Positions 1-9,579 of a DNA stretch of 64,000 nt are shown in pieces. Numbering within the stretch: the first letter of the stretch is position 1; each line of letters starts with the position of its first letter. Source of the DNA: Liolophura sinensis (lineage: Eukaryota; Mollusca; Polyplacophora; Chitonida; Chitonidae); the NCBI RefSeq assembly GCF_032854445.1, contig NC_088296.1, positions 21,567,853 to 21,631,852 of the forward strand, in the 5' to 3' direction. Made by a program: the position numbers and the translations under genes. The notes under the pieces are model-generated. The model saw only the letters and a program-made list of their open reading frames with translations, was not told the origin of the DNA and did not search any database.

Positions 1-1594
1 TTCCAACTCGTGTTTTCGTAAACTGGCCTGGCGTCATTGGTGTCTCGAAGTTTACAATATTAAATACGTATTCATCGAAGGTTTAACCGGTAGCCATAGT
101 TATCGAACAAAAAATAGTCAAACAGCCGAGCAATGCCTCCTATGATTAGTGCCGCTATCTTCCCCTTCCTGGACATCCAAGCAATTGGTATTTTTGCGGA
201 TGATCAGTTACATGTACATGTGGGTTTTCTTTCATAAAGAGGCGTGAAAACCGGACTGTTTTCGGAATCTGTGAGAGGTCCCTTTTCAGCAAAGGGGTAG
301 TAGGATTAGACAGATGAGATCGTTTGTGTGTGGAATCGTGGAGTTGGTTCCTTCTACTAAAGGAAATGGACAGACACCATTTCACATTTTTTTTTTATTT
401 CACTGGAGTTTTGCCCCTTTCTGAAACAAAGAAAACCCCACGAACATCGGCAGGTGGCAGGTAGAATATCCCACGTACATGCACGACCGGAGATTAAGCA
501 AGCATGAGCTGTTCTTGAGCACGCAACGCAAGACTGATCAATGACAATACCATACTTTCATCATGTAATCATCCTTTACACAGAAAATACTTGGCATTTT
601 GTGTCAGTACAACAGGTATGATATTAGTTCCACAAGTAACTATTTTAGCAATGATGGCAATTTCTCTCCAAAACTCCAAATACTTTCTTAGCTCTGATCA
701 CTTTTGATTATATATTTGTTTGTTTGTTTTTTTTTCACATACACGAACATTTCCGCTCCTTTGGCTAAAGATAATGTTAAAAACTGATTGTAACTAGAAT
801 AGGCCGAATAGGTCTAACCCGAGCTGGTCTGAAACCATGATGCACGTTGCTACTTTTGACGCATACACATGAACAGGAAGTGTGGTAAATCAACAAGAGG
901 CCATATTTCACCGGGTTATATCTAAAGATTTAATAAATTTCGCATTGTCCTCACTGCTCTCGTTTTACTATCTATGCTGTAGCCTTTTAGGCAGGGTGGC
1001 TTATGTACTCACCGGACACTTGTGACTGTTTGCCCACAAGTCCACTTGACGACAACTTTTGTAATAGTTAAACGAATATATAGCATATTAGCAGTTAACT
1101 GGTTATACGTCGCACAATTTTGAGGGGGGGGGGGGGGGGGGGAGGCTTTTGTGACTGGGAAATTACTCCTTGTCTTCAGCTTAAACTTTTCTTTGTAAAT
1201 AATTGACAAAGGTCGGGATAAAAAACACAAAGCATATTTAATAAGCTGTCTAGGCAACGTGTCCGGTGCTCTTGGAACTTTGATTCACTGCGAATGTAAA
1301 TGATAAATATATAATGATGAGTTGTCATTGAGAAATACCTGGGGAGCGTGGACAATAAAGCTGACAGAAATTAACTTCATTATCTCAACACGTTATGATT
1401 AATGAGAAAGAAATACGAATAAGAACACTTTGAGATGGCAGAAGTCATGTTTCAAGTTGAACACCACATTTGCAGGATTTCAGTCGTACTGTGGGTATGC
1501 AGGTAACCAAGAAAGGATATCACATATACAAAAACATTCTGACTCATTCATTTTTTCAATGGCTCGCTGTAACTGCATGGTGATTTTTTCAAAT
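1..1594. other. Gene-free left flank
   Basis: AT-rich unique-looking sequence. The open frames here, such as 155-385 and 1009-1257 on the minus strand, are short, low in complexity or run through a homopolymer, and show no protein motif. The only structure I see is simple sequence: a TTTG/T-rich stretch near 715-736 and a 19-G run at 1124-1142. No RNA gene, splice-bounded exon or recognisable transposon terminus was found. Confidence 0.6.
1124..1142. repeat. Poly-G homopolymer (19 G)
   Basis: An uninterrupted run of 19 G residues, followed by AGG. Such tracts are slippage-prone in vivo and error-prone in sequencing, so the exact length is uncertain. The 82-codon minus-strand frame crossing it (1009-1257) gets its proline run from this tract and is not a credible gene. 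Confidence 0.9.
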
Positions 1595-1617
1595 TGAATG
1601 AATGAATGAATGAATGA
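1595..1617 (-). repeat. (ATTC)n 3' tail of LINE copy A
   Basis: TGAA repeats on the plus strand, i.e. ATTC repeats at the 3' end of the minus-strand element, directly after a conserved end reading GATGTGGCGTTAAACCATAA. Copies B and C end in nearly the same sequence and the same repeat, so this marks the true 3' terminus of the family. Confidence 0.9.
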
Positions 1618-1865
1618 TTATGGTTTAACGCCACATCGGCAAAATTTCAGCCATATCGTGGCGAGGGCAAGGTGAAAACACGAGGCGGTTAAGGTTTGCG
1701 ATATGCTGGTGAGAACATCAAAAATGGAAACAAGTATTTGGACATGTTCAAAACCAGATTAGAATAACCAAAGACAGTTAAAACTCGAAAACCCTCATAT
1801 TTTAAATATAATATATCAAGAAATGTATATATAACTTAATTGATAAATATTTATACATTAAGAAA

Positions 1866-2702
1866 TTACATCTGATGATAAAGGCCAATGGCCTTCAAAT
1901 AATTGATGACAACATCGCCAGCGATGCTGTCAAACAAATCATATATAGAGTTGACTGTGTAGAGTCTCTGCCGAACTTGGGAGAAGTCCACACAGTCAAC
2001 CAAGACATTTTTGATGCCATATCGTGCATCGCATCCAACGCACTCGGGAGCACTGTTCCCATCTAGTATGAAATTGTGCGTTAGACGAGAATGCCCTACA
2101 CGACACCTTGTTAAGGCTACTTGGTCTCTACGAGACTTTTCGCAAGTATAATTATTTAAGCCAATGACCGGATGAATAGCATGCAGTTTATTATGGACCT
2201 GCAAGTTCCATTCACCCTGCCAAAGGCGACGAATCTATTTAAGAATATTAGACTTCGTGTCAGTATAAGGGATTTTTATCTTCGATATGGGTTTATTTAG
2301 GGCAGCTTTCGCCTCCTTGTCTGCAAATGTGTTTCCATGGACACAAATATGACTTGGAATCTAGCAGAATATAATACCTTTACCGCTTTTAATTAGGTTT
2401 CTGTGTATAGCTAAAATTCCGAGGAACAAGGGGTTTTTAAATTTATTATTCTGTATTGCCAATAGGGAAGACAACGAGTCAGTGCATATCATTGCCCTCT
2501 AGGCACACCCAGAAGAAACATATGATAAGGCCAGGAGTATAGCTCTGGCCTCGGCAGAGAATATTGAAGAAGAGGATGGAAGACGAAAGGAAGAGACTCG
2601 CTGCTCCATGACAGCCGCAGCCGCAACCTTGTTCTCATCCTTCGACCCGTCAGTATATATATATAAATTTATAATCCATATACTTAGCTTTAATTTCAGC
2701 AA
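1866..2702 (-). pseudogene. LINE copy A: RNase H and Cys/His C-terminus
   Basis: The RNase H removes element RNA from the RNA-DNA hybrid. YTDGSK, with the first catalytic Asp at 2649-2651, and SAEARA, with the catalytic Glu at 2550-2552, are visible. A TDS triplet and an IPSH...HGNT...DKEAKAA segment follow. The C-terminal end carries CRVGH, LTHNF, CVGC and DCVDF, the Cys/His pattern usual for the end of I- and Jockey-type proteins. The whole 1866-2702 stretch is in one frame but is broken by stops at 2499-2501, 2361-2363 (a Trp codon in copies B and C) and 2235-2237 (Tyr in copy B). A TA-repeat just upstream of the Asp carries a frameshift from the RT linker. Confidence 0.85.
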
Positions 2703-2767
2703 AACCTTGCTAAATTATAAGAGGATTTATATTCGACTTATTGTATTTGCGTAGATCAAATATTAGT

Positions 2768-4522
2768 TTAGGTTGTGGGAGAAGCCATGGAGGAGACTCC
2801 GCAAAAGACACCGGAGCTGTCCTCCAGCTTGATGTTAGCTCCCACAATATGGTCCCGTATACGAAGACCGAACAATGGGATCTTGTTAGGACATTTAGTA
2901 TATTTGTCTACATATAATGAATTGAAAACACAGTCGTAGGCAGTGTTTGTTGGATGTGCTTTAAGCATTGTAGCATGTTGAAGGCTACGTTTTATACGTC
3001 GGTTATATAAAGAAGGTTCATTAGCCTCTACGTATAAACTTTCTACAGGTGAGGTTCTAAAAGCACCAAGGCTGAGCATCAAACCTTGGTGATGAACAGG
3101 ATCCAACATTTTGATATACGACTTCCTAGCGGAACCGTAAATGATGGATCCATACTCCAATTTACACCTCACTAGAGAACGATATAAATTAGGTAAAACT
3201 AATCGGTCAGCACCCCAGTCGGTGCCAGAGACGACCTTGATTATATCGAGAGCCTTTGTACATTTAGCTTTAAGCATTTTATTATGAGGTATAAAAGATA
3301 TCTTACTATCAAATATTATACCTAAAAATTTTGTTTCTCCAACAATTTTAACCTGTTCACCACAAAAATTGAGCTCGGGATCAAGATGAAGTTTCCGTGT
3401 GTTCCAAAAATGAATACCGACGGTTTTAGGCGTTGAAAATGTAAAACCGTTTTCAGTTGCCCATTTCTCGATTTTACTGAGACAAAGCTGCAACTGACGT
3501 TCGATAATATTCACATTCTTACCTCGGTAGCATATAAGGAAATCATCAACATATAAAGAACCCTCTGTACCCGATGTTAATGCTTTGGCTAGGCTATTTA
3601 TTTCTATGCTAAACAGAGTTGGTGATAGAATGCTGCCCTGAGATACACCCATTTCGTGCTGAAAACAGTCAGAAAGAGTAAACCCCAACCGTATCTTATA
3701 GTGACAATCAGATAAAAATTGTGATATAAATATTGGTAATCGACCTTTAAGACCCATATTCCCGAGGTCTCATGTGGTGTCGTAGGCCTTTTCAAGGTCA
3801 AAAAATATGGACACCACATGTTCATTATTAACAAAACCATAACGAATAAAAGTTTTAAATCGAACAAGGTGATCTAAGTAGATCGACCTTGACGAAAACC
3901 ACGTTGAATATTAGAGAGTAACTTGTTGGTTTTAAGAAACCAAACGAGTCTATCATTAATCATCCGTTCCATAGTCTTACAGACACAGATAGTAAAAGCT
4001 ATGGGACGGTAATTATTTGGATCAGTATGATCCTTACCCGGTTTGGGAACCGGAATAATACATGCCTCCCTCCATGACGGTGGAAAATTACCAGTTATCC
4101 AAATATCATTAAGCAAGTCCAAGATACTCTCCAGTGGCTCAGGTGGTAAATGGTTCAGAAACTTATAATATACGTTATCAGGACCACAAGCAGTGTCGTG
4201 GGCCTTTCTTAATGCAGCGGTAAGTTCCTCGATTTCAAAAGGACGATTATAATATTCTAAATTCTTAGAAGAAAAGGGCAATTTAATTTTCTCCTTCTGG
4301 TTTTTAATGTGTTGAAATTCTTTAGTATAATTCTCAGAAGAAGATTTCTTGGATATTGTCTCAGCTAATTTATTGGCTATATCAGATGGAGAGATTAATA
4401 TATTATCTCCATCTTTTAAATCCTGGACTTTTGCTTTATTATTTTTGCCCTTAAGTTTCTGAACCATGTTTCAGACCTTACGCATTTGTGTTTTTGACGT
4501 AATGCCCGAAACAAAGTTCCGC
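2768..4522 (-). pseudogene. LINE copy A: reverse transcriptase remnant
   Basis: This is the polymerase domain that copies element RNA into DNA at the nicked target. From the N-terminal side there is a linker with a TGA stop at 4471-4473, the PKPGK and NNYRPIAF segments, RGFRQGRST just above a frameshift near 3874, FDLEKAYD with the first catalytic Asp at 3779-3802, a TGA at 3770-3772, GVSQGSILSP at 3620-3649, and YVDD with the two remaining catalytic Asp residues at 3542-3553. The thumb and connection region follow, in the open stretch 2768-3757. All three catalytic aspartates are therefore present, but in two reading frames separated by stops. A further frameshift near 2800 separates this part from the linker to RNase H; copy B shows the correct frame there. 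Confidence 0.88.
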
Positions 4523-5540
4523 CTACAATATGGTCTCCTTGGACTTGAGTAATCGACGCGCCTTAGCTCTAAAATTACGAACCTGGTTTAAATGATTATC
4601 AGTAGGACAATGATTAAATCTGCGTTCAGCCTTTTTACGGTCCTTTATGGCTTTGCGACAGTCATTGTCGTACCAGGGTTTACTTTTGGATGTGGGATTT
4701 GTCGAGATCTTAGGGATAGTTCTGTAAGCCGCTTGTAAAACAAGATCATTAAATTTTAATATATGATCATCTGCTGCATTAAGAGCCTCTGAGGTGATAT
4801 CAGCCTCACAGAACATCTCAAAAGTGATCCAATCTGCTTTATCGAATTTCCACCTAGCTACACGTTCTAAGGAATTAGAAGTAATATGTTCTAGGATAAT
4901 AGGAAAATGGTCACTACCACAAAGATCGTCATGCACCTTCCAAGAAAAATCTGGGAGAAGTGATGGATCTGTGATAGTGAGATCGATAGCAGAATAAGTG
5001 CCATTACCTGGATGTAAATAGGTATTGGAACCATCATTGAAATAACACAGTTCATCTTTCGATAAAAAGTCTTCCATTATCTTGCCCTTATTATTAATGT
5101 TATTACTGCCCCATAAGGGGTTATGGGCATTAAAATCCCCCATTATTATAAAAGGTTTAGGTAGTTGTTCTTTTAAATTATGTAACTGCAAAGCTGACAA
5201 AGAAATGATCGGGGGAATATACGCTGAACATAATGTGATTGTTTCAGACAATGAAACACGGACAGCCACAGCTTGAAGATCTGTATCCAGAGCAACAGGG
5301 CTGTGGATAACATTGTTATTGACGAAGATAGAAGAGCCGACAGCAGCTCGCTCTTCTTGATTTCATTAAGTGCTGTATAAGAAATAATTTTTAAGAGTTG
5401 TGTTATCTTTGCCAGATGTCTTCAGGTGAGTTTCCTGAGGACAGAGGGCAATAGGATTTAATGATTAAACAAGTTGTGTTATCTCAATAAAATTTACCTT
5501 AAGGCTAATTCCACTGTATAATTTTTGTCTAAAGAAGACA
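4523..5540 (-). pseudogene. LINE copy A: APE-like endonuclease remnant
   Basis: In live elements this domain nicks target DNA to prime reverse transcription. Visible motifs are a start resembling IQWN (near 5520), QETH with the N-terminal catalytic Glu at 5426-5437, GDFNAH at 5123-5140, a SAIDLT segment near residue 93 of the open stretch below 5269, and SDH at 4907-4915, the terminal catalytic Asp-His pair. All main catalytic motifs are therefore still recognisable. Damage is clear: a stop at 5465-5467, two adjacent stops at 5363-5368, a small deletion or frameshift just after the IQWN-like start, and another frameshift at about 4520 where the frame passes to the RT linker. The open stretch 4523-5269 is only a fragment of the domain, and its apparent start is not a real initiation codon. 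Confidence 0.85.
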
Positions 5541-5576
5541 TTATGGAGGAACGCATATGAGGGATTTACCCTAGCA

Positions 5577-6588
5577 GAAAGTTTATACGTGGAGGCAAAT
5601 GAGCCTTCTTTATATCACCGACGTATAAAACTGAGCCTTCAATACGCTAGTAAGCTTAAAGCTCATCCAACAAACTCTGCCTACGACTGTGTTTTCAATC
5701 CATTATATGTAGACAAATATATCACGTGTCCTAACAAGTTCCCTTCGTTCGGTGTTCGCATACGGGACTATATTGTGGGTGCTAACATCAAGCTGGAGGA
5801 TATAGCTCTGGTGTCTTTTCTGGAGTCTCCTCCATGGCTTCTCCCACAAACTAAACTAATACTTGATCTACGCCAATATAATAAATCAAAAACAAATCCT
5901 CTTATAATTCAGCAAATGTTTCTTCTGGGCATATGTTTCTTCTGGGCATGCCAGGAGGGCAGTGATATGCAGCGACTCGCTGTCTTGCCTTTTGGCGATT
6001 CAGATTGATAAATTTAAAAATCCGTTGATACTTGAGATCATAGCCAAACACCGAAAACTAATTAAAATAGGTAAAGATATAATATTCTGTTGGATACCAA
6101 GTCACACTGGTATCCATGGAAATACAGTCGTAGACAGGGAAACGAAAGCTGCCCTATATAAACCTGTATCTCGGGTAAAAATCCCTTATACTGACATGAA
6201 GTCTAATATTTTTCAATATATTCGTCGCCCTTGGCAGGGTAAATGGGACTTGCAGATCCACAATAAACTGCATAACATCCATCCTGTCATTGGCTACAAT
6301 GCCTATACTTGTTAAATGTCTCGCAGAGACGAAGTAGTTTTAAGAAGGTGTCGTATAAGGCATTGTCGTCTAACGCACAATTTCATACTAGATGAGAACA
6401 GTGCTCCCGAGTGTGTTGGATGTGATGCACAGTACGGCATCAAACATATCTTGGTTGACCGTGTAGACTTTGCTCATGTTCGGCAAAGGTTCTACACAGT
6501 TAACTCTATATATGATTTAACTGACAGCATCGCTGGCGATTTTGTCATAAATTATTTGAAGGCCACTGGCCTATATCATAAAATATAA
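5577..6588 (+). pseudogene. LINE copy B: RT C-terminus, partial RNase H, Cys/His tail
   Basis: The first frame (5577 to about 5950) matches the RT C-terminal region of copy A from ESLYVEANEP onward. At about 5915 the sequence jumps from the RT-RNase H linker to a point past the first two catalytic residues of RNase H, so roughly 185 bp present in copy A are missing. A 17-bp direct duplication (5916-5949) sits at that junction and the frame changes. From 5962 the rest of RNase H is readable (SDSLSCL, IPSHTGIHGN, DRETKAA), up to a TAA at 6313-6315 where copy C has CAA. The same frame then continues to 6588 with CVGCDAQYGIKHIL and the final stop. Confidence 0.85.
5916..5949 (+). repeat. 17-bp tandem duplication at LINE deletion junction
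   Basis: The unit ATGTTTCTTCTGGGCAT occurs twice with no gap. Copy A has the corresponding sequence once (around 2505-2525, minus strand). The duplication lies where copy B has lost the N-terminal half of RNase H, as expected of a repair or slippage junction. Confidence 0.85.
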
Positions 6589-6833
6589 ATTTTAGTTGTC
6601 ATAAATATCTATAGATGAACAGTTATATACATATAGATTTGTACATGTACTATAACCCTGGTTTTTAAGTTTTAAATCTTATTTTTCTTTTATACGATTT
6701 TAAACATGTCTGTACTTTTTGTTTTACTTTTGGTGTTCATATTATCATATCGAAAACCTTAACCGTCTCGCGTTTTCACCTTGTTCTCGCCACGATATGG
6801 CTGAAATATTGCCGATGTGGTGTTAAGCCATAA

Positions 6834-6855
6834 TCATTCATTCATTCATTTATTC
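6834..6855 (+). repeat. ATTC-rich 3' tail of LINE copy B
   Basis: Several ATTC units with one ATTT variant follow the conserved family end (GATGTGGTGTTAAGCCATAA). Homology to copy C starts at 6854-6855 without unique DNA between, so the tail of B is also the left junction of C. Confidence 0.9.
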
Positions 6856-7582
6856 CTCTTCTTCAATCTTCTCTGCCGAGGCCAGGGCTATACTCCTGGC
6901 CTTATCTTGTATTAATTCTGGGCGTGCCCAGAGGGCAATGCTATTCTGCGACTCGCTGTCTTGCCTTTTGGCAATTCAGAATATTAAATTTATAAATACA
7001 TTCATACTTGAGATCATAGCCAAACACCAAAAACTAATTAAAATAGGTAAAGATATTATATTCGGTTGGATACCAAGTCACAATGGTATCCATGGAAACA
7101 CGGTCGTGGACAGGGAAGCGAAAGCTGCCCTATATAAACCTGTATCTCGGGTTAAAATCCCGCATACTGACTTTTATTCAAATATTATTAAATATATTCG
7201 TCGCCTTCGGCGGGGTGAATGGGACTTGCAGGTCCATAATAAACTGCATGCCATCCATCCTGTCAATGATTACAATGCCTATACTTGCCAAATGTCTCGT
7301 AGAGACCAAGTAGTTTTAACGAGGTGTCGTATTGGGGCATGCTCGTCTGACACACAATTTCATACTAGATGGGAGCAGTGCCCCCCCCCCCCCCCCTTCC
7401 CCCAGTGTGTTGGATGCGATGCTCAATATGGCATCAAACATATCCTGATTGACTGTGTAGATTTTGCTTATGTTTGACAAAGGTTCTACACAGTCAACTC
7501 TATATATGATTTTTTTCAGAGCATCGCTGGTGATGTTGTCATAAAATATTTGAATGGCATTGGCCTATATCATAGAATTTAA
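6854..7582 (+). pseudogene. LINE copy C: RNase H C-terminal part and Cys/His tail
   Basis: Open from 6854 to 7477, including sequence upstream of the first ATG (6938). Readable parts are SAEARAILLAL, CDSLSCLLAIQ, IPSHNGIHGN and DREAKAALYKP. After CRIG a frameshift turns the family HARLTHNFILDG segment into unrelated residues; a C-rich insertion at 7381-7403 brings the frame back at CVGCDAQYGIKHIL. A TGA at 7475-7477 replaces an Arg codon of copy B, after which the frame continues to the ancestral stop at 7580-7582. It lacks the first catalytic Asp and all of RT and endonuclease, so it cannot act by itself. Confidence 0.85.
7381..7403 (+). repeat. C-rich homopolymer insertion in LINE copy C
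   Basis: Sixteen C, two T, then five C, placed between the family GCAGTG and CAGTGTGTTGG segments. Copies A and B have only CTCCCGAGTG-type sequence here. Expansion of a short C tract by slippage is the simplest reading; its length is uncertain from sequencing. Confidence 0.85.
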
Positions 7583-7830
7583 ATTTTAACTGTAATAAAT
7601 ACTTACAAGTAAAACTTTATATACATATAGATTTCTAAGTATACTATATTTTAAAATATGTTGGTTTTCGAGTTTTAACTCTTTTTATCTGATTTTAAAC
7701 ATATCCGAACATTTGTGTTTAATTTTTAATGTACGGGCTGTTATATTGAAAACCTTAACCGCCTCGTGCTTTCACCTTGCTCTCGCCACGATAAGGCTGA
7801 AATATTGCCGATGTGGCGTTAAGCCATAAT

Positions 7831-7848
7831 CATTCATTCATTCATTCC
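7831..7848 (+). repeat. (ATTC)n 3' tail of LINE copy C
   Basis: About four ATTC units after GATGTGGCGTTAAGCCATAA, the same terminus as copies A and B. Confidence 0.9.
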
Positions 7849-7919
7849 AATGTCATTGAAAACCATTGACTCCTTCTCTTTGGATGACTATGTTTTGTAG
7901 TTTGTTCTTTTTGCTGTAA

Positions 7920-8080
7920 GTTTAAGTCCAGCTACCTCTCCGGTCGCATGTAGGCAGGTCATGTCAGCAACCTGCGGATGGTGGTGGGTTTCACCCGGGC
8001 TCTGCGCGATTTCCTCTCACCATAATGCTGGCCGTCGTCGTAAAAGTGCTCAGTACGGCGTAAAGCATCAATGTAATACA
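7920..8080 (+). mobile_element. SINE-like dispersed repeat, copy 1
   Basis: The segment contains CAGCAACCTGCGGATGGT, GGGTTTCACCCGGGCTCTG, TTTCCTCTCACCATAATGC, TGGCCGTCGTCGTAAAAGTG and AGTACGGCGTAAAGCATCAA in this order. I recall a common short interspersed repeat of molluscan genomes with this series of blocks, ending in a GTACGGCGTAAAACACCAATC-like 3' end; that is recollection, not a search result. A partial copy with the same central blocks lies in reverse orientation at the right edge of the window, which independently shows it is dispersed. Boundaries are approximate. No convincing pol III promoter was identified. Confidence 0.6.
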
Positions 8081-8914
8081 CAATAGTTTTGTACTTTTAT
8101 ATACTTTATTATCTCTTTGGTGGGTTGTATTATACGTCGTTTTAGGAACTGGGCCTTGCAATTATTGACCTGGAATGTCCATTTTGGTTGATAATATATT
8201 ATGAGAAACACAGGCTATATACCTACTGCGCCAATAGGTAAGAGAGATTTGTTTGTTGCAAAAGCTGTCGTATGACAATAGTTTACCTTTCACCTGTAGC
8301 AAGATAATTATATTGTTTATTATTTATGTACGTTTTTGGCTTGTGCGTAGGGTGCGTGTAAAGTGCTGTTTTTAAAGTATTTACACGAATAATTGTATAT
8401 CTAATATTCTATTCCTTTATTCTAACTGGAATAAAATAACCAGAGCCAGGTTTCACTGTTAATTATTACCATTTGTGAAATGAATTTTTTTGGCTTTTAG
8501 CTAGTCGTCTATATGCGGCTATCTGTAAAATAGATACTGGCTACAAAAATTGTCTTTTCTCAGTGACACCTAACAATACTAACTCCGCACATTGATGTGT
8601 TGGAAGTCCATATTCTTGTACAGAAAATGAAGTTATGAGTTAGAAAAGTGCTCCTTTTTGACGGCAAAAACTCATGGCATGGGTTTGTGTTACATTTATT
8701 GATATTGGACAGAGTTCAATATGTTTTAACGAAGGGTGACACCAGTTACCTAAACTCCAATGGGCCTGAGCCCTGCTTTTGATACTAACATATTTGACAC
8801 ATAATTTAATTCGTGCGTTTCAGCATAATAGAACCTTTATCAATGAAGGTTTTATCTCTTGTAGTACATGATCACAAGGCAATAAGGTTTTAGAGTTGGA
8901 AATTCTGTTCTGTG
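8081..8914. other. Gene-free stretch left of the satellite
   Basis: AT-rich, unique-looking DNA. I see no open frame of note, RNA gene or transposon terminus. The array begins abruptly after AATTCTGTTCTGTG with no target-site duplication or inverted repeat that I can match to the right edge. Confidence 0.55.
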
Positions 8915-9579
8915 TTATACATGTGCTGCGTGGGGTTCGGTCTAATCGGCTGTTAGTGTAGTATGATACATGTACTGCGTGGGGTTTGGTCTAACCGGCT
9001 GTTAGTGTAGTATGATACATGTCCTGCGTGGGGTTCGGTCTAACCGGCTGTTAGTGTAGTATGATACATGTGCTGCGTGGGGTTCGGTCTAACCGGCTGT
9101 TAGTGTAGTATAATACATGTGCTGCGTGGGGCTCGGTCTAACCGGCTGTTAGTGTAGTATGATACATGTGCTGCGTGGGGTTCGGTCTAACCGGCTGTTA
9201 GTGTAGTATGATACATGTGCTGCGTGGGGTTCGGTCTAACCGGCTGTTAGTGTAGTATGATACATGTGCTGCGTGGGGTTCGGTCTAACCGGCTGTTAGT
9301 GTAGTATGATACATGTGCTGCGTGGGGTTCGGTCTAACCGGCTGTTAGTAAAATGATACATGTGCTGCGTGGGGTTCGGTCTAACCGGCTGTTAGTGTAG
9401 TATGATACAGGTGCTGCGTGGGGTTCGGTCTAACCGGCTGTTAGTGTAGTATGATACATGTGCTGCGTGGGGTTCGGTCTAACCGGCTGTTAGTGTAGTA
9501 TGATACATGTGCTGCGTGGGATTTGGTCTAACCGGCTGTTAGTGTAGTATGATACATGTGCTGCGCGGGGTTTGGTCTA

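Larger units (their letters stand above)
1595..5573 (-). mobile_element. Decayed I/Nimb-like LINE, copy A
   Basis: A nearly full-length non-LTR retrotransposon read on the minus strand. The order is an APE-type endonuclease (about 5540-4523), a reverse transcriptase (about 4522-2768), an RNase H (2702 to about 2240), a C-terminal Cys/His region ending at the stop codon at 1866, a 3' UTR of about 270 bp, and a (ATTC)n tail at 1595-1617. The combination of APE endonuclease, RT and RNase H is typical of the I group, including Nimb, Ingi and related clades; the assignment to I/Nimb is from architecture, not from a tree. No ORF1 is visible, because the copy ends at about 5573, just upstream of the endonuclease, where it abuts copy B. 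Frameshifts and stops throughout make it inactive. The 3' boundary is firm and the 5' boundary approximate. Confidence 0.88.
5576..6855 (+). mobile_element. 5'-truncated I/Nimb-like LINE, copy B
   Basis: Same family as copy A in the opposite orientation. It starts inside the C-terminal part of the RT, after the YVDD motif, and runs through a shortened RNase H, the Cys/His C-terminus (stop codon at 6586-6588), the 3' UTR and an ATTC-rich tail (6834-6855). Copies A and B meet head to head at about 5573-5576, with both tails pointing outward. The 5' truncation is the usual result of incomplete target-primed reverse transcription. The copy is dead: it has lost part of RNase H and carries a frameshift and a nonsense codon. 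Confidence 0.88.
6854..7848 (+). mobile_element. 5'-truncated I/Nimb-like LINE, copy C
   Basis: A third member of the family, same orientation as B and directly adjoining it. It begins within RNase H, just before the catalytic Glu (SAEARA at 6872-6889), and runs through the Cys/His C-terminus, with the ancestral stop at 7580-7582, the 3' UTR and a clean (ATTC)n tail at 7831-7848. Its start within the ATTC tail of B suggests insertion into, or microhomology with, that tail; exchange between two copies is the alternative. Confidence 0.87.

Noticed and set aside
155-385. Small minus-strand open frame
   Set aside because: 76 codons, no motif, no splice or promoter context; expected by chance.
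811-819. Stray satellite fragment in the left flank
   Set aside because: GGTCTAACC followed by a GCTG-containing stretch resembles the unit, but only nine contiguous bases agree; chance is sufficient.
1009-1257. Minus-strand open frame with proline run
   Set aside because: The prolines come from the G homopolymer at 1124-1142; no domain.
3604-3867. Minus-strand open frame inside the LINE RT
   Set aside because: It is the out-of-frame shadow of the FDLEKAYD region; the true RT frame is continuous with 2768-3757 apart from one stop.
1595-5573. Twin-priming inversion joining copies A and B as one insertion
   Set aside because: Both copies carry their own 3' UTR and tail and overlap in the coding region, so they are two separate insertions.
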